A stretch of 56,845 nucleotides of DNA from assembly GCA_027484425.1 (NCBI GenBank), contig JAIXSZ010000079.1, positions 1 through 56,845 of the forward strand, read 5' to 3'. The notes beneath the pieces were generated by a model, which saw only the letters and a program-made list of their open reading frames with translations, did no database searches and had not been told where the DNA came from. Of this stretch, positions 26,198 to 34,814 are shown in pieces. Each line of letters begins with the position of its first letter. Position 1 is the stretch's first letter. The translations under genes and the position numbers were made by a program. The DNA is from Sphingobacteriales bacterium. GTDB taxonomy: Bacteria > Bacteroidota > Bacteroidia > Chitinophagales > Chitinophagaceae.

Positions 26198-29100
26198 ATG
26201 ATAGCACAGCGACTCTTAACGCTTTTTTCTTTACTGTTAGTGGTGCAAAGCCATGCTCAACTAGCTGATAATGCCTACCGCAATAGCTCAAACAAATACT
26301 ATTGGCAAAACCGCAAGCCCGATGCCGCATACTGGCAACAGGATGTACAATATAAAATATACGCCAAAATAAATGAAGCTGACCACGTAATAGAAGGTGC
26401 CGAGCAACTCACCTATTGGAACAACTCACCCGACACACTACGCTACGTATATTTTCACCTTTATCAAAATGCTTTTGTAAAAGGCTCCTACCTCCGCGAC
26501 CTCGAACTGGCCAATAAAGTCAATTCTAGAATGGGCAAAAAAGAAGCGGCTGGACTAGGTATAGTGCTAGATAAAATAACTGTAGATGGACAGCCCGCTA
26601 GATCTGAGCTTGATAACACGATACTCAAAGTTTACCTCGCTACCCCACTGGCACCAGGCGCTAAGACTGAAATAAAAATGGGTTTCAATACCTATTGGGA
26701 TTACGGAAGTACACGCCGCCGAATGAAAATGTATCCTGCATGGGGTTTTATGCACTATAATGGCTGTCAGTGGTTTCCTAAGGTTTGTGTGTATGACCGC
26801 CAACACGGCTGGGATACTTACCAGCACCTCAACCGCGAGTTTTATGGCGATTACGGCTTATACGATGTAACGTTGGACTTCCCTTCTAACTATGTAGTAG
26901 AAGCCAGTGGCGAACTCCAAAACCGCAGCGAAGTACTACCCGATACCCTTCGTGCCAAATTGGAATTGAAAAACTTTGCCAATAAGAAGATGAATGAACC
27001 ACCTTCTACAATAACTCCCTATGTGAAAGGCCAGCGTAAGCAATGGCACTTCGTTGCAAATAATGTGCATGATTTTGCCTTTACTGGCGACCCATCTTAT
27101 CGTATAGGCACTGCATACTGGAAAGGTGTAGAATGCGTGGCTATTGCACAAGAGCCGCACGCCGCTGGCTGGCAAAATGCCCCCGACTATATCACTCAAA
27201 TCATCAAAACCTTCTCTGAAGGTATTGGTATGTATTGCTACCCAAAAATAGTGGCTGCAGATGCTGCAGATGGTATGGAATACCCTATGCTGACACTTGA
27301 TGGAGGCACAGACCCAGGATACCGTGGGCTATTGGTACATGAGATAGCACATAACTGGTTTTATGGACAAGTAGGTAGTAATGAAACCTACCGTGCAGCT
27401 ATGGACGAAGGTTTTACACAATTCCTCACTGCACTTGGGCTCCGTCGCATAGATGGAGAGACCCTAGTAACTAATCCACCTAAATCTGCCTATCGGCGTC
27501 ACTTTGCACAACCTACTAATGTGCTTGACCTACGTGTATTAAATGCATACACCAATAGCGCACTCAACAAAAACGAATTGTCTATAAACACCCATTCAGA
27601 TGATTTTCACGGTGCATTAGGTCAGGGTGGCGGCTACGGAGCAGTGTATTACAAAACTGCTAGTATGCTTTACAACCTAGAATATGTGCTTGGCGACTCA
27701 CTTTTTGAAGCTGCTATGATGCATTACTTTGACCAGTGGAAATTTGCTCACCCCTACTTCGAAGACTTCCGTACTTCTATTATTCAGTTCACAAAAGTAG
27801 ATCTCGCTTGGTTCTTCGACCAGTGGTTTACCACCACCAAAACACTCGACTATGGCATTTGTGGCATTCGCAAAATAAGGGGTACAGATAGTTTTGCCAT
27901 AAAGCTACGCCGCACCGGTGAAATGGAAATGCCCATCGACCTCACTGTCACAGCCAAAGACGGTAGCAAACACAATTTTTATATACCTAACAATGTGTTT
28001 GCCAAATCTACCTCTGCTACTACACTGCCCAAATGGTACGGATGGGGATTATTGCACCCTTCCTACACCGCACGAGTGCAAGTACCCGGCGGTATCAAGC
28101 ACGTGCAGATAGACACTACTTTCCGCTTTGCCGACCGCAACATGACCGACAATTACCGCACGCGCCACGCCATCATCAGCCCTCTTTCCATCAAAACCAT
28201 GTTAGATGGTGGTCTGAACCCACAAACCGATCGTAAAAGATACCGTATGTACATTCGACCAGACCTTTGGTGGAATCCGATAGATGGTATAAAAGCAGGA
28301 GTACACATGGAGGGCGATTACATGGCAACTATGCATAAGATAGATGCATCGGTTTGGTGGAATACCCATGTGTTACAAACCGATGAATACAAATCTTTTC
28401 AGGGCGAGGGCTACTACGACCGCTACAAACCAGTTAACTACTCTATCAATTACAACTCACCTATCACCCGTCATATGCCCAAGTTTCAGGTGCAGGTGAA
28501 CAGTCGCTACCTTGATGGTTTGTTTTGTAATCGCTTAGGCTTCAATTGGTTTACAAATGACAATAACATAGTTCAACTGTATGGTCAGATGTTATGGCGA
28601 CCCACTAGTAATGACCTAGCCTATTTGGCTGACCCAGCAGAGTGGAGCAGTAGCCCTGGTAGAAAAAACAATTCTATCAATGCAGCTTGGACACACATGT
28701 ATAATTATTTTAATGGTCAAGGAAGGTTCACACTTAGTCTGAGAGCGCCTGTATTACAAAAAGATGCACTACCATTCAGTTATTCTTATGCCCAGCTAGA
28801 ATCAATCAACAGTCGCTTTGTTCATCTATTGGAGATACGTACACGTGTTTTTGCGCGTTATGGTTTGGGACGTCAAATGCCCAATGAAAGTATGCTGTAC
28901 ATGGCTGGAGCCAGTCCTGAAGAGCAAATGGAGAATAAATACACACGGAGCATAGGTTTTGCACCTACCTCATGGCAGGGAACATCCTTGTATGATGTTA
29001 ACCATCTGCAGCAAGGTGGCGGCTTGAATCTTCGTGGCTATGCAGGTTATTTTGCCCCCGACGAACATAATAATGGCCTGCTCACTGGATACAAGGGGCG

Positions 29101-29458
29101 CAGTGGTGCATCAGCAAGTGTAGAGATTAGCTTCGAAAACTACCTGCAGTGGCGACCTCGTTTCACCCGCAACTGGCTCCGTGCTAATCTCTATGCCTTT
29201 GGCGATGCTGGCGTTATGGAGCTCAGCAGCTATCCCGTATCCAACTTCCGCCTCACCACACCCACCAGTACCTGGAGCACCCTCCATGCCGATGCTGGTG
29301 TGGGCTGCGCATTCACTATCAAAAACTGGGGAGTGTTTGAAAAAGCGAAACCTCTTACACTTCGTTTTGACGTCCCCTTCTTCCTAAATCGCCCACCCTA
29401 CGGCAATAGTGAATACTTAGCACTACGCTATGTTATAGGCATCAATCGTTCATTCTAA
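26198..29458 (+). CDS. M1-family metallopeptidase with C-terminal outer-membrane-barrel-like region
   Basis: A signal peptide (MIAQRLLTLFSLLLVVQSHAQ) is followed by an M1 peptidase region (about 40-560). The exopeptidase motif is DGMEYPML, and zinc ligands are H381, H385 (HEIAHNWFYG) and E404, 18 residues after HEIAH, within MDEGFTQF. The last ~450 residues (about 640-1086) are not peptidase: they have alternating beta strands, an LRGY motif (GGGLNLRGYAGYF, near residue 945), AFGDAGV and a final LRFDVPFFL ... GINRSF strand ending in Phe. This resembles an Omp85/BamA-type barrel with its RGY/F loop. It likely places the peptidase at the outer membrane. A second copy of this layout follows at 30639. 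Confidence 0.85.
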   Translation: MIAQRLLTLFSLLLVVQSHAQLADNAYRNSSNKYYWQNRKPDAAYWQQDVQYKIYAKINEADHVIEGAEQLTYWNNSPDTLRYVYFHLYQNAFVKGSYLRDLELANKVNSRMGKKEAAGLGIVLDKITVDGQPARSELDNTILKVYLATPLAPGAKTEIKMGFNTYWDYGSTRRRMKMYPAWGFMHYNGCQWFPKVCVYDRQHGWDTYQHLNREFYGDYGLYDVTLDFPSNYVVEASGELQNRSEVLPDTLRAKLELKNFANKKMNEPPSTITPYVKGQRKQWHFVANNVHDFAFTGDPSYRIGTAYWKGVECVAIAQEPHAAGWQNAPDYITQIIKTFSEGIGMYCYPKIVAADAADGMEYPMLTLDGGTDPGYRGLLVHEIAHNWFYGQVGSNETYRAAMDEGFTQFLTALGLRRIDGETLVTNPPKSAYRRHFAQPTNVLDLRVLNAYTNSALNKNELSINTHSDDFHGALGQGGGYGAVYYKTASMLYNLEYVLGDSLFEAAMMHYFDQWKFAHPYFEDFRTSIIQFTKVDLAWFFDQWFTTTKTLDYGICGIRKIRGTDSFAIKLRRTGEMEMPIDLTVTAKDGSKHNFYIPNNVFAKSTSATTLPKWYGWGLLHPSYTARVQVPGGIKHVQIDTTFRFADRNMTDNYRTRHAIISPLSIKTMLDGGLNPQTDRKRYRMYIRPDLWWNPIDGIKAGVHMEGDYMATMHKIDASVWWNTHVLQTDEYKSFQGEGYYDRYKPVNYSINYNSPITRHMPKFQVQVNSRYLDGLFCNRLGFNWFTNDNNIVQLYGQMLWRPTSNDLAYLADPAEWSSSPGRKNNSINAAWTHMYNYFNGQGRFTLSLRAPVLQKDALPFSYSYAQLESINSRFVHLLEIRTRVFARYGLGRQMPNESMLYMAGASPEEQMENKYTRSIGFAPTSWQGTSLYDVNHLQQGGGLNLRGYAGYFAPDEHNNGLLTGYKGRSGASASVEISFENYLQWRPRFTRNWLRANLYAFGDAGVMELSSYPVSNFRLTTPTSTWSTLHADAGVGCAFTIKNWGVFEKAKPLTLRFDVPFFLNRPPYGNSEYLALRYVIGINRSF

Positions 29459-29478
29459 TCTTTGTACATACAATTTCA

Positions 29479-29512
29479 TTAAAAAATCCACCTCACACGG
29501 TGGATTTTTTAA
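29479..29512. terminator. Bidirectional terminator after the first M1 peptidase gene
   Basis: TTAAAAAATCCACC and GGTGGATTTTTTAA (29479-29492 and 29499-29512) form a perfect 14-bp stem with a CTCACA-type 6-base loop and T-runs on both strands. It begins 20 bases after the stop codon at 29458. Confidence 0.85.
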
Positions 29513-29554
29513 TATGCATAATTGAACTTTCAATAATAATACATAACTTTAACT

Positions 29555-29908
29555 GTGATCACTATCGCATCTCTCTTCCGTTCGCTATTGGCTATTACCT
29601 GCCTTGTATTGAGTTCACAAACCTATGCTCAACGAGTATTTGAAGTAGAATACGCCAGCTCTGCAGACGTAAAAGTTTGCGTGGTAGACTATGAAAGCTC
29701 TGCGGACCTTAAAGTCTACAAGGTAAGTTATGCGAGTTCTGCAGGCAGCAATGATGGTCGTTGGTTCTTTACAGAATATGCCAGCTCTGCCCAGAAAAAA
29801 ATATATTTCGTTAGTTATCCGAGCTCTGCTGATGTGAAGATTTTCTATGTAGATTATGCTAGTTCGGCTGGCTGGATAAACACTAGCAAAAAAAGCTATT
29901 TCGATTAG
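29555..29908 (+). CDS. Secreted repeat protein, DUF6150-like (tandem YxSSA repeats)
   Basis: A signal peptide (MITIASLFRSLLAITCLVLSSQTYAQ) precedes six tandem units of about 13 to 17 residues. Each carries the motif Y-[AEP]-S-S-A followed by a short strand such as DVKVCVVDY. The regularity suggests a small solenoid or beta-prism. This repeat is the hallmark of the Bacteroidota family DUF6150. The start codon is GTG at 29555; the nearest in-frame ATG is far inside the signal peptide region. It sits alone between terminators and between two M1-peptidase genes. Function unknown. Confidence 0.78.
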   Translation: MITIASLFRSLLAITCLVLSSQTYAQRVFEVEYASSADVKVCVVDYESSADLKVYKVSYASSAGSNDGRWFFTEYASSAQKKIYFVSYPSSADVKIFYVDYASSAGWINTSKKSYFD

Positions 29909-30170
29909 AACAGTTTGTACTTCGTCGTCTATTCCTAACAAAAGAACAGTACGGAGGAATCTGATAGGTACCACTTCTTTAGTATACTTGTCTGTTATGT
30001 TCTCTAGATAGTATAAGTTTGAATTAGTGTCGACAAGTTTCAAATAGCTTGCAATTATTAGATTCAAATAAATAAATGATTTTCGTCAAAAGGCTTTGAA
30101 ATGGGAATTTTTGTCTTAATTTTATCGCACGCAACCAAATTCAACATTTTTTAAACAAAAAACTTACTGT

Positions 30171-30518
30171 ATGAAACTTAGGATTTTCACAGGCATGTTA
30201 CTGGTAGTATTCTTATCAGTGTTCAATTCACTAACTGCAAGTGCTCATAATGGCTGCAAAGGCGATGATTGCTGCAAAAAAACTTGGCGTCACGCACGTT
30301 GGGGACATCAATCTTACTATTATGGCCCAGATGGTCGTTATGCAAAAGACAAAAAATCTTGCTGCGATAAGGATGAAAAAAGTTCATGTTCAGAAGGTAA
30401 AAAATGCTGCAACACTAACAATGTAGTAACTGAAAACGGTACTTTCCGTCGTGCTCGTTACAACCAAAATTGTGCAGGTCGTGGTTATCTGTCTGTAGAT
30501 AACAACAACAATGACTAA
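30171..30518 (+). CDS. Small secreted cysteine-rich protein
   Basis: A signal peptide (MKLRIFTGMLLVVFLSVFNSLTASA) is followed by a mature part of about 90 residues with CC pairs (DDCCKK, SCCDK, KCCNT) and single cysteines, 9 in all, plus His and Trp residues at WRHARWGHQSYYY. The order of charged and cysteine residues suggests metal binding or disulfide cross-linking outside the cytoplasm, but no family is recognised. It stands alone with a strong terminator after it and is flanked by the DUF6150-like gene and the second M1-peptidase gene. Confidence 0.75.
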   Translation: MKLRIFTGMLLVVFLSVFNSLTASAHNGCKGDDCCKKTWRHARWGHQSYYYGPDGRYAKDKKSCCDKDEKSSCSEGKKCCNTNNVVTENGTFRRARYNQNCAGRGYLSVDNNNND

Positions 30519-30539
30519 AATTAATTTTAATTATATTGG

Positions 30540-30569
30540 AAAGAGCTGCAATTTTGCAGCTCTTTTTTT
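30540..30569 (+). terminator. Rho-independent terminator after the cysteine-rich gene
   Basis: AAAGAGCTGCA (30540-30550) and TGCAGCTCTTT (30555-30565) form an 11-bp perfect stem with a 4-base loop, followed by a T-run to 30569. It begins 21 bases after the stop codon at 30518. Confidence 0.9.
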
Positions 30570-30638
30570 GTTTTATTAGTTCGCTGTAGGGAATTATAGC
30601 ATCCAAATTGTTGTTCACTTTTAGCTTATTTTAGCACC

Positions 30639-33623
30639 ATGAATCGATTAATAATATTTTGTCTTTTACTATGTAGCCATTCCACTTATTCACAAACTTA
30701 CTGGCAACAACACGTAAGCACCAAAATAGAAGTTCAATTAGATGATAAAAAACATATGCTACATGCATATGAAGAGATGGTTTACACTAACAATTCTCCT
30801 GACACCCTGAAATTCATATTCATTCATCTATGGCCAAACGCCTATAAAAATGATTATACACCCTTCGCAAAACAAAAAGAGCTTAACGGAAATACTGAAT
30901 TTTATTACTCTAAAAAAGAAGATCGAGGATACATTGATAGCCTTCAGTTTTTAGTAAATGGCATCAGCGCTGACCATTATATTTCTGCCGATGCACCAGA
31001 CGTAGCACGTATAGATCTTTCCAATCCTCTATTGCCGGGAAAAGAAATAAAAATTGCCACACCATTTAGAGTGAAATTACCTAAAGTCTTCTCGAGAGGT
31101 GGTCATACAGGACAGGCATATTATATTTCACAATGGTTTCCCAAACCTGCAGTCTATGACAAAAATGGTTGGCATCCTATCTCCTATCTCGACCAAGGGG
31201 AATTTTACAGTGAGTTCGGCTCCTATGATGTATCCATTACACTTCCACACAATTACGTATTAATGGCTACTGGCAACTGCCAGACAATTGAGGAAAGCCA
31301 ATGGCTTGATTCACTATCGGCAGTAGTTTTACCATCAGACACCCTATATAAAAGCACCTTTCCAACCAGCGATGTGAATATGAAAACTGTGAGGTTTACT
31401 GAAGATAATGTACACGACTTTGCATGGTTTGCAGATAAAAGATTTATAGTAAGAAAAGACACGGTATTATCTCCAGGCAACAATAAACAAGTTATTACTT
31501 GGTCTGCGTTTTTACCAACTAATCAAGAACAATGGAAAAATTCTAATAAATATCTTAAAGATGCTGTTTTGCATTATGGCAAATGGGTAGGGCCATACCC
31601 TTACAGTACTATTAAAGCAGTGTTGGGCGACATGAAATCGGGCGGAGGTATGGAATACCCAACCATTACTCTTATAGATAAAGCAGGCAGCGCCAAATTG
31701 AGTAATGTAATAATACATGAAGCTGGCCACAACTGGTTTTATGGTATGCTAGGTAGCAATGAGCGCTCTAACCCTTGGCTAGATGAAGGGCTTAATACAT
31801 TCTATGAGCAAAAGACATCTGATGCAATCAACCAAATAAAAAGAAAAAAGAAAAGAAATGCACTCGATGAGGCTTTGATATATTATCAATTAGCTAGTAC
31901 TGCCGATGACCAATCAATCAACTTGCATTCAGAACGTTTTAGGAATATAAACTATGGTGTTGATGTATACTACAAATCAACATTAATGTTAAGTTGGCTT
32001 GAAGAGTATATGGGCGAGGAGAGGTTTGGCGAAGCAATGAAAGAATATTTTGAGAAATGGTGTTTTCGCCATCCTCAACCAGAAGATTTTAGAGCAATAA
32101 TGGAATCCCATGCCACCAAACCTATTGGTTGGTTCTTTGATGGTGCGTTAACTACAAATAAAAAAATAGATTTTAAAATAACTAAAGCCAAAAGATATAA
32201 TGACAGTACAGTAGTGAAGGTTAAAAACAAATCTGAAATTTCAGCTCCATTACTAATTAATGCTTTCAGCAACGATAGTATGACTGGCAATGTATGGACA
32301 GCACCATTTAAAGGCAGTACGAAAGTAACATTAGCTACTAGTTATTGGAACAGATTACGTGTAGATGACATTATACCAGATGCAAAATCGACAAATAACG
32401 TATATCGTCCCGGAGCAATATTTCATCATTTTGGGCTGAAGTTAAAACCTGTAATTGGTGTGAACAGATCTGATAAAGATAAAATTTTCATTTTACCTGC
32501 TCTAGGAAGTAACAAGTACGATGGTGTAATGGCTGGTATAACACTCCACAACCTTACCATACCCGAAAATAGATTTGCATTTATTGTTGCACCACTTTTT
32601 TCATTCAATAATGAAACATTCAATGGTGTGGCATCAGTGGGTTATGCTTGGCATCCATCTAAAGCATTTAAGGATATTTATCTGACGGTAGATGCCAAGA
32701 GTTTTCACAATAATGAAACTGATAAGAACCTGAATAATACATTGTACTCACGGTACATAAAAATATCACCATCCCTGCAATTTGTATTACACCAGCCAGA
32801 CCCTCATAGCACAGTGACCAGAATGCTGGAACTAAAAGAATACTACATATCGGAAGAAATTATCACGAACGGATTGGATAGTCTATCTCAACCTGGTCTT
32901 AATAGCCAACAAAATTTGTATGCTGGCATTAGATATTTGCATAGAAACGATCGTACTTACAATCCGTTTAGCTACTCAGCTGATGCTCACGCAAACAATA
33001 ATTTTGCAAAACTGAACCTAACAGGCAATATAAAAATAGACTATAACAAGCCTGGAAAGGCACTTTATTTAAGAGGATATTTTGGTAAGTTTTTCTCTTT
33101 CAATGATGACCCTTCTACTACCCAGCGATATTGGCTCAATGCTACCTATAGTGGTATAAACGACTACTTGTATGACGGCACCTACAGAGGAAGAAACGAC
33201 AATAGTACTTTGGCCGGGCAGCAAATATCTAGTATGCAAGAAGGTGGCTTCAAAATACCTGTTTTTAATGGTGTGTACCGAACAGACAACTGGATGGCTA
33301 CTGTAAATTTAAAAACAGACTTGCCGCTAGGTAAATTGCCGCTGAGATTGTTTGTCGACGCTGGACTAATACCTAATCCGTCGCCAGGATTTAGTAATAT
33401 AAAAAGCACTTTAACATTGTACGATGCTGGAGTGGAGGCTTATTTTTCTAATATCGTAAGTTTTTATTTTCCAGTTGTAATGAGTCAGGACTTTAGAGAT
33501 TATTTAAGTGATACTCATGGCAGCAAAAATGTGTTTGCAAGAAGTATATCGTTTACACTACACTTGCAAAATATTAATTGGTTGAGATTACCATCAAAAT
33601 TGCTAAAATCTACTTTGAAGTAA
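30639..33623 (+). CDS. M1-family metallopeptidase with C-terminal outer-membrane-barrel-like region (second copy)
   Basis: A signal peptide (MNRLIIFCLLLCSHSTYSQ) precedes an M1 peptidase region (about 25-520). The exopeptidase motif is GGGMEYPTITL, zinc ligands are H360, H364 (HEAGHNWFYG) and E383 in WLDEGLNTF, 18 residues after the HEAGH motif. The remainder (about 590-994) again looks like an outer-membrane barrel, with LYLRGYFGKFF (near residue 811), RLFVDAGLIPNPSPGF and a LYDAGVEAYF ... VSFYFPVVMSQDF end. It is a diverged paralogue of the gene at 26198-29458, from which it is separated by two small secreted proteins. Its base composition appears more AT-rich than that copy. Confidence 0.85.
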   Translation: MNRLIIFCLLLCSHSTYSQTYWQQHVSTKIEVQLDDKKHMLHAYEEMVYTNNSPDTLKFIFIHLWPNAYKNDYTPFAKQKELNGNTEFYYSKKEDRGYIDSLQFLVNGISADHYISADAPDVARIDLSNPLLPGKEIKIATPFRVKLPKVFSRGGHTGQAYYISQWFPKPAVYDKNGWHPISYLDQGEFYSEFGSYDVSITLPHNYVLMATGNCQTIEESQWLDSLSAVVLPSDTLYKSTFPTSDVNMKTVRFTEDNVHDFAWFADKRFIVRKDTVLSPGNNKQVITWSAFLPTNQEQWKNSNKYLKDAVLHYGKWVGPYPYSTIKAVLGDMKSGGGMEYPTITLIDKAGSAKLSNVIIHEAGHNWFYGMLGSNERSNPWLDEGLNTFYEQKTSDAINQIKRKKKRNALDEALIYYQLASTADDQSINLHSERFRNINYGVDVYYKSTLMLSWLEEYMGEERFGEAMKEYFEKWCFRHPQPEDFRAIMESHATKPIGWFFDGALTTNKKIDFKITKAKRYNDSTVVKVKNKSEISAPLLINAFSNDSMTGNVWTAPFKGSTKVTLATSYWNRLRVDDIIPDAKSTNNVYRPGAIFHHFGLKLKPVIGVNRSDKDKIFILPALGSNKYDGVMAGITLHNLTIPENRFAFIVAPLFSFNNETFNGVASVGYAWHPSKAFKDIYLTVDAKSFHNNETDKNLNNTLYSRYIKISPSLQFVLHQPDPHSTVTRMLELKEYYISEEIITNGLDSLSQPGLNSQQNLYAGIRYLHRNDRTYNPFSYSADAHANNNFAKLNLTGNIKIDYNKPGKALYLRGYFGKFFSFNDDPSTTQRYWLNATYSGINDYLYDGTYRGRNDNSTLAGQQISSMQEGGFKIPVFNGVYRTDNWMATVNLKTDLPLGKLPLRLFVDAGLIPNPSPGFSNIKSTLTLYDAGVEAYFSNIVSFYFPVVMSQDFRDYLSDTHGSKNVFARSISFTLHLQNINWLRLPSKLLKSTLK

Positions 33624-34066
33624 CATATCGACTACAATAAGAGCGGTCTATTTATAATTTAAATCCCGTCAATATGAAGCCGTAGTAGGTACTGCTCACT
33701 TTCGTAACTATTGGGTTTTCATATACAATAACACCTAATTTGATAGTTTAATTGAATTCAGCATCATAAATTGGATACAACACCTTGATACAGTACACAT
33801 CATTCCATCTCGCTAATTCAGGTGCAGCTATTACTGCTTTACTTGTAAAATGAGTGGAGAATAGTATATGAATAAAATTTATTAAAAAGTAAGCAAAGAT
33901 AGTAGGTAGTTAATCATCTGTATCATTCATATTTGTTATTAGATCCAGCATTGGACGTACGAAAAAGGGCGGCAAAAGCGCAACGAAACCATATTTTTAG
34001 GCAGTAGAAAAGTAAACAGTAATGTAAATCCAGTAATGTAATTTTATTGTCTATAAAACTATAACA
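33624..34066. other. Intergenic region before ung
   Basis: About 440 bases of AT-rich DNA with no convincing gene, tRNA or hairpin terminator. On the minus strand 33655-33900 has a frame that reads plausibly (for example PELARWNDVYCIKVLYP) but contains an in-frame stop, TAA, and no start codon, so at most it is a degraded remnant. Confidence 0.45.
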
Positions 34067-34738
34067 ATGCAGGTAGCCATAGAACAAAGCTGGAGAGAAA
34101 TACTCAGTGAAGAATTTGAAAAAGAATATTTTCAGAAAATAGTTGCTTTCTTGAAATCCGAAAAAGAAGTGGGTAAAGTAATATACCCACCCGGCAGACA
34201 AATTTTCAATGCATTTGAGTACACACCCATCAACAAGGTAAAAGTGGTAGTGATAGGGCAGGACCCATACCACAACCCAGGCCAAGCTCATGGCCTGTCA
34301 TTTTCTGTACCAGATGGCTTCACTGCCCCACCCTCTTTGGTCAACATTTTTAAAGAAATACAAAGTGACCTCAACATCAATCTATCGGGAAAAAGTAATC
34401 TTCAAAAATGGGCAGAACAAGGAGTACTTATGCTCAATGCATCCTTAACTGTAGAAGCCAACAAACCTATGTCACATAGTCAGGTTGGATGGCATTTGTT
34501 TACGGACGAGGTTATTAGACAAATATCAGTACATAAAGATCACGTAGTTTTTTTGTTATGGGGAAAATTTGCACAAAATAAAGAAGCATTAATAGATAGT
34601 AGCAAACATAAAATTTTGAAAGCTGCGCACCCCTCACCTCTATCTGCATACAACGGCTTCTTTGGATGTAAACATTTTAGTAAAACGAATCAATGGTTGC
34701 AGGAAAAAGGAAAAACTACTATTGATTGGCAACTATAA
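34067..34738 (+). CDS. ung: Uracil-DNA glycosylase (family 1)
   Basis: The enzyme removes uracil from DNA in base-excision repair. It carries the family-1 motifs: VVVIGQDPYHNPGQAHGLSFSV with the water-activating D66 in GQDPYH (64-69), LLLNASL-like VLMLNASLTVE, VVFLLWGKFAQNK and the HPSPLSAYNGFFGCKHFS motif with H188, followed by a short C-terminal tail. Length (223 residues) is normal. The ATG at 34067 gives the standard start. It is a single gene with no obvious operon partner; the TPR membrane protein follows after 76 bases. Confidence 0.95.
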   Translation: MQVAIEQSWREILSEEFEKEYFQKIVAFLKSEKEVGKVIYPPGRQIFNAFEYTPINKVKVVVIGQDPYHNPGQAHGLSFSVPDGFTAPPSLVNIFKEIQSDLNINLSGKSNLQKWAEQGVLMLNASLTVEANKPMSHSQVGWHLFTDEVIRQISVHKDHVVFLLWGKFAQNKEALIDSSKHKILKAAHPSPLSAYNGFFGCKHFSKTNQWLQEKGKTTIDWQL

Positions 34739-34814
34739 CTTTCTATTATTAATGTAATAAAGTCTAGTACATTAAACCCAACCTCTAAATTTCTATTTTA
34801 TTTATTGAAACGAA

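Noticed and set aside
33655-33900. Minus-strand reading frame with protein-like sequence (PELARWNDVYCIKVLYP and YENPIVTKVSSTYYGF)
   Set aside because: It has an in-frame TAA, no start codon at the proper place and no recognisable family; coding by chance in AT-rich DNA cannot be excluded.
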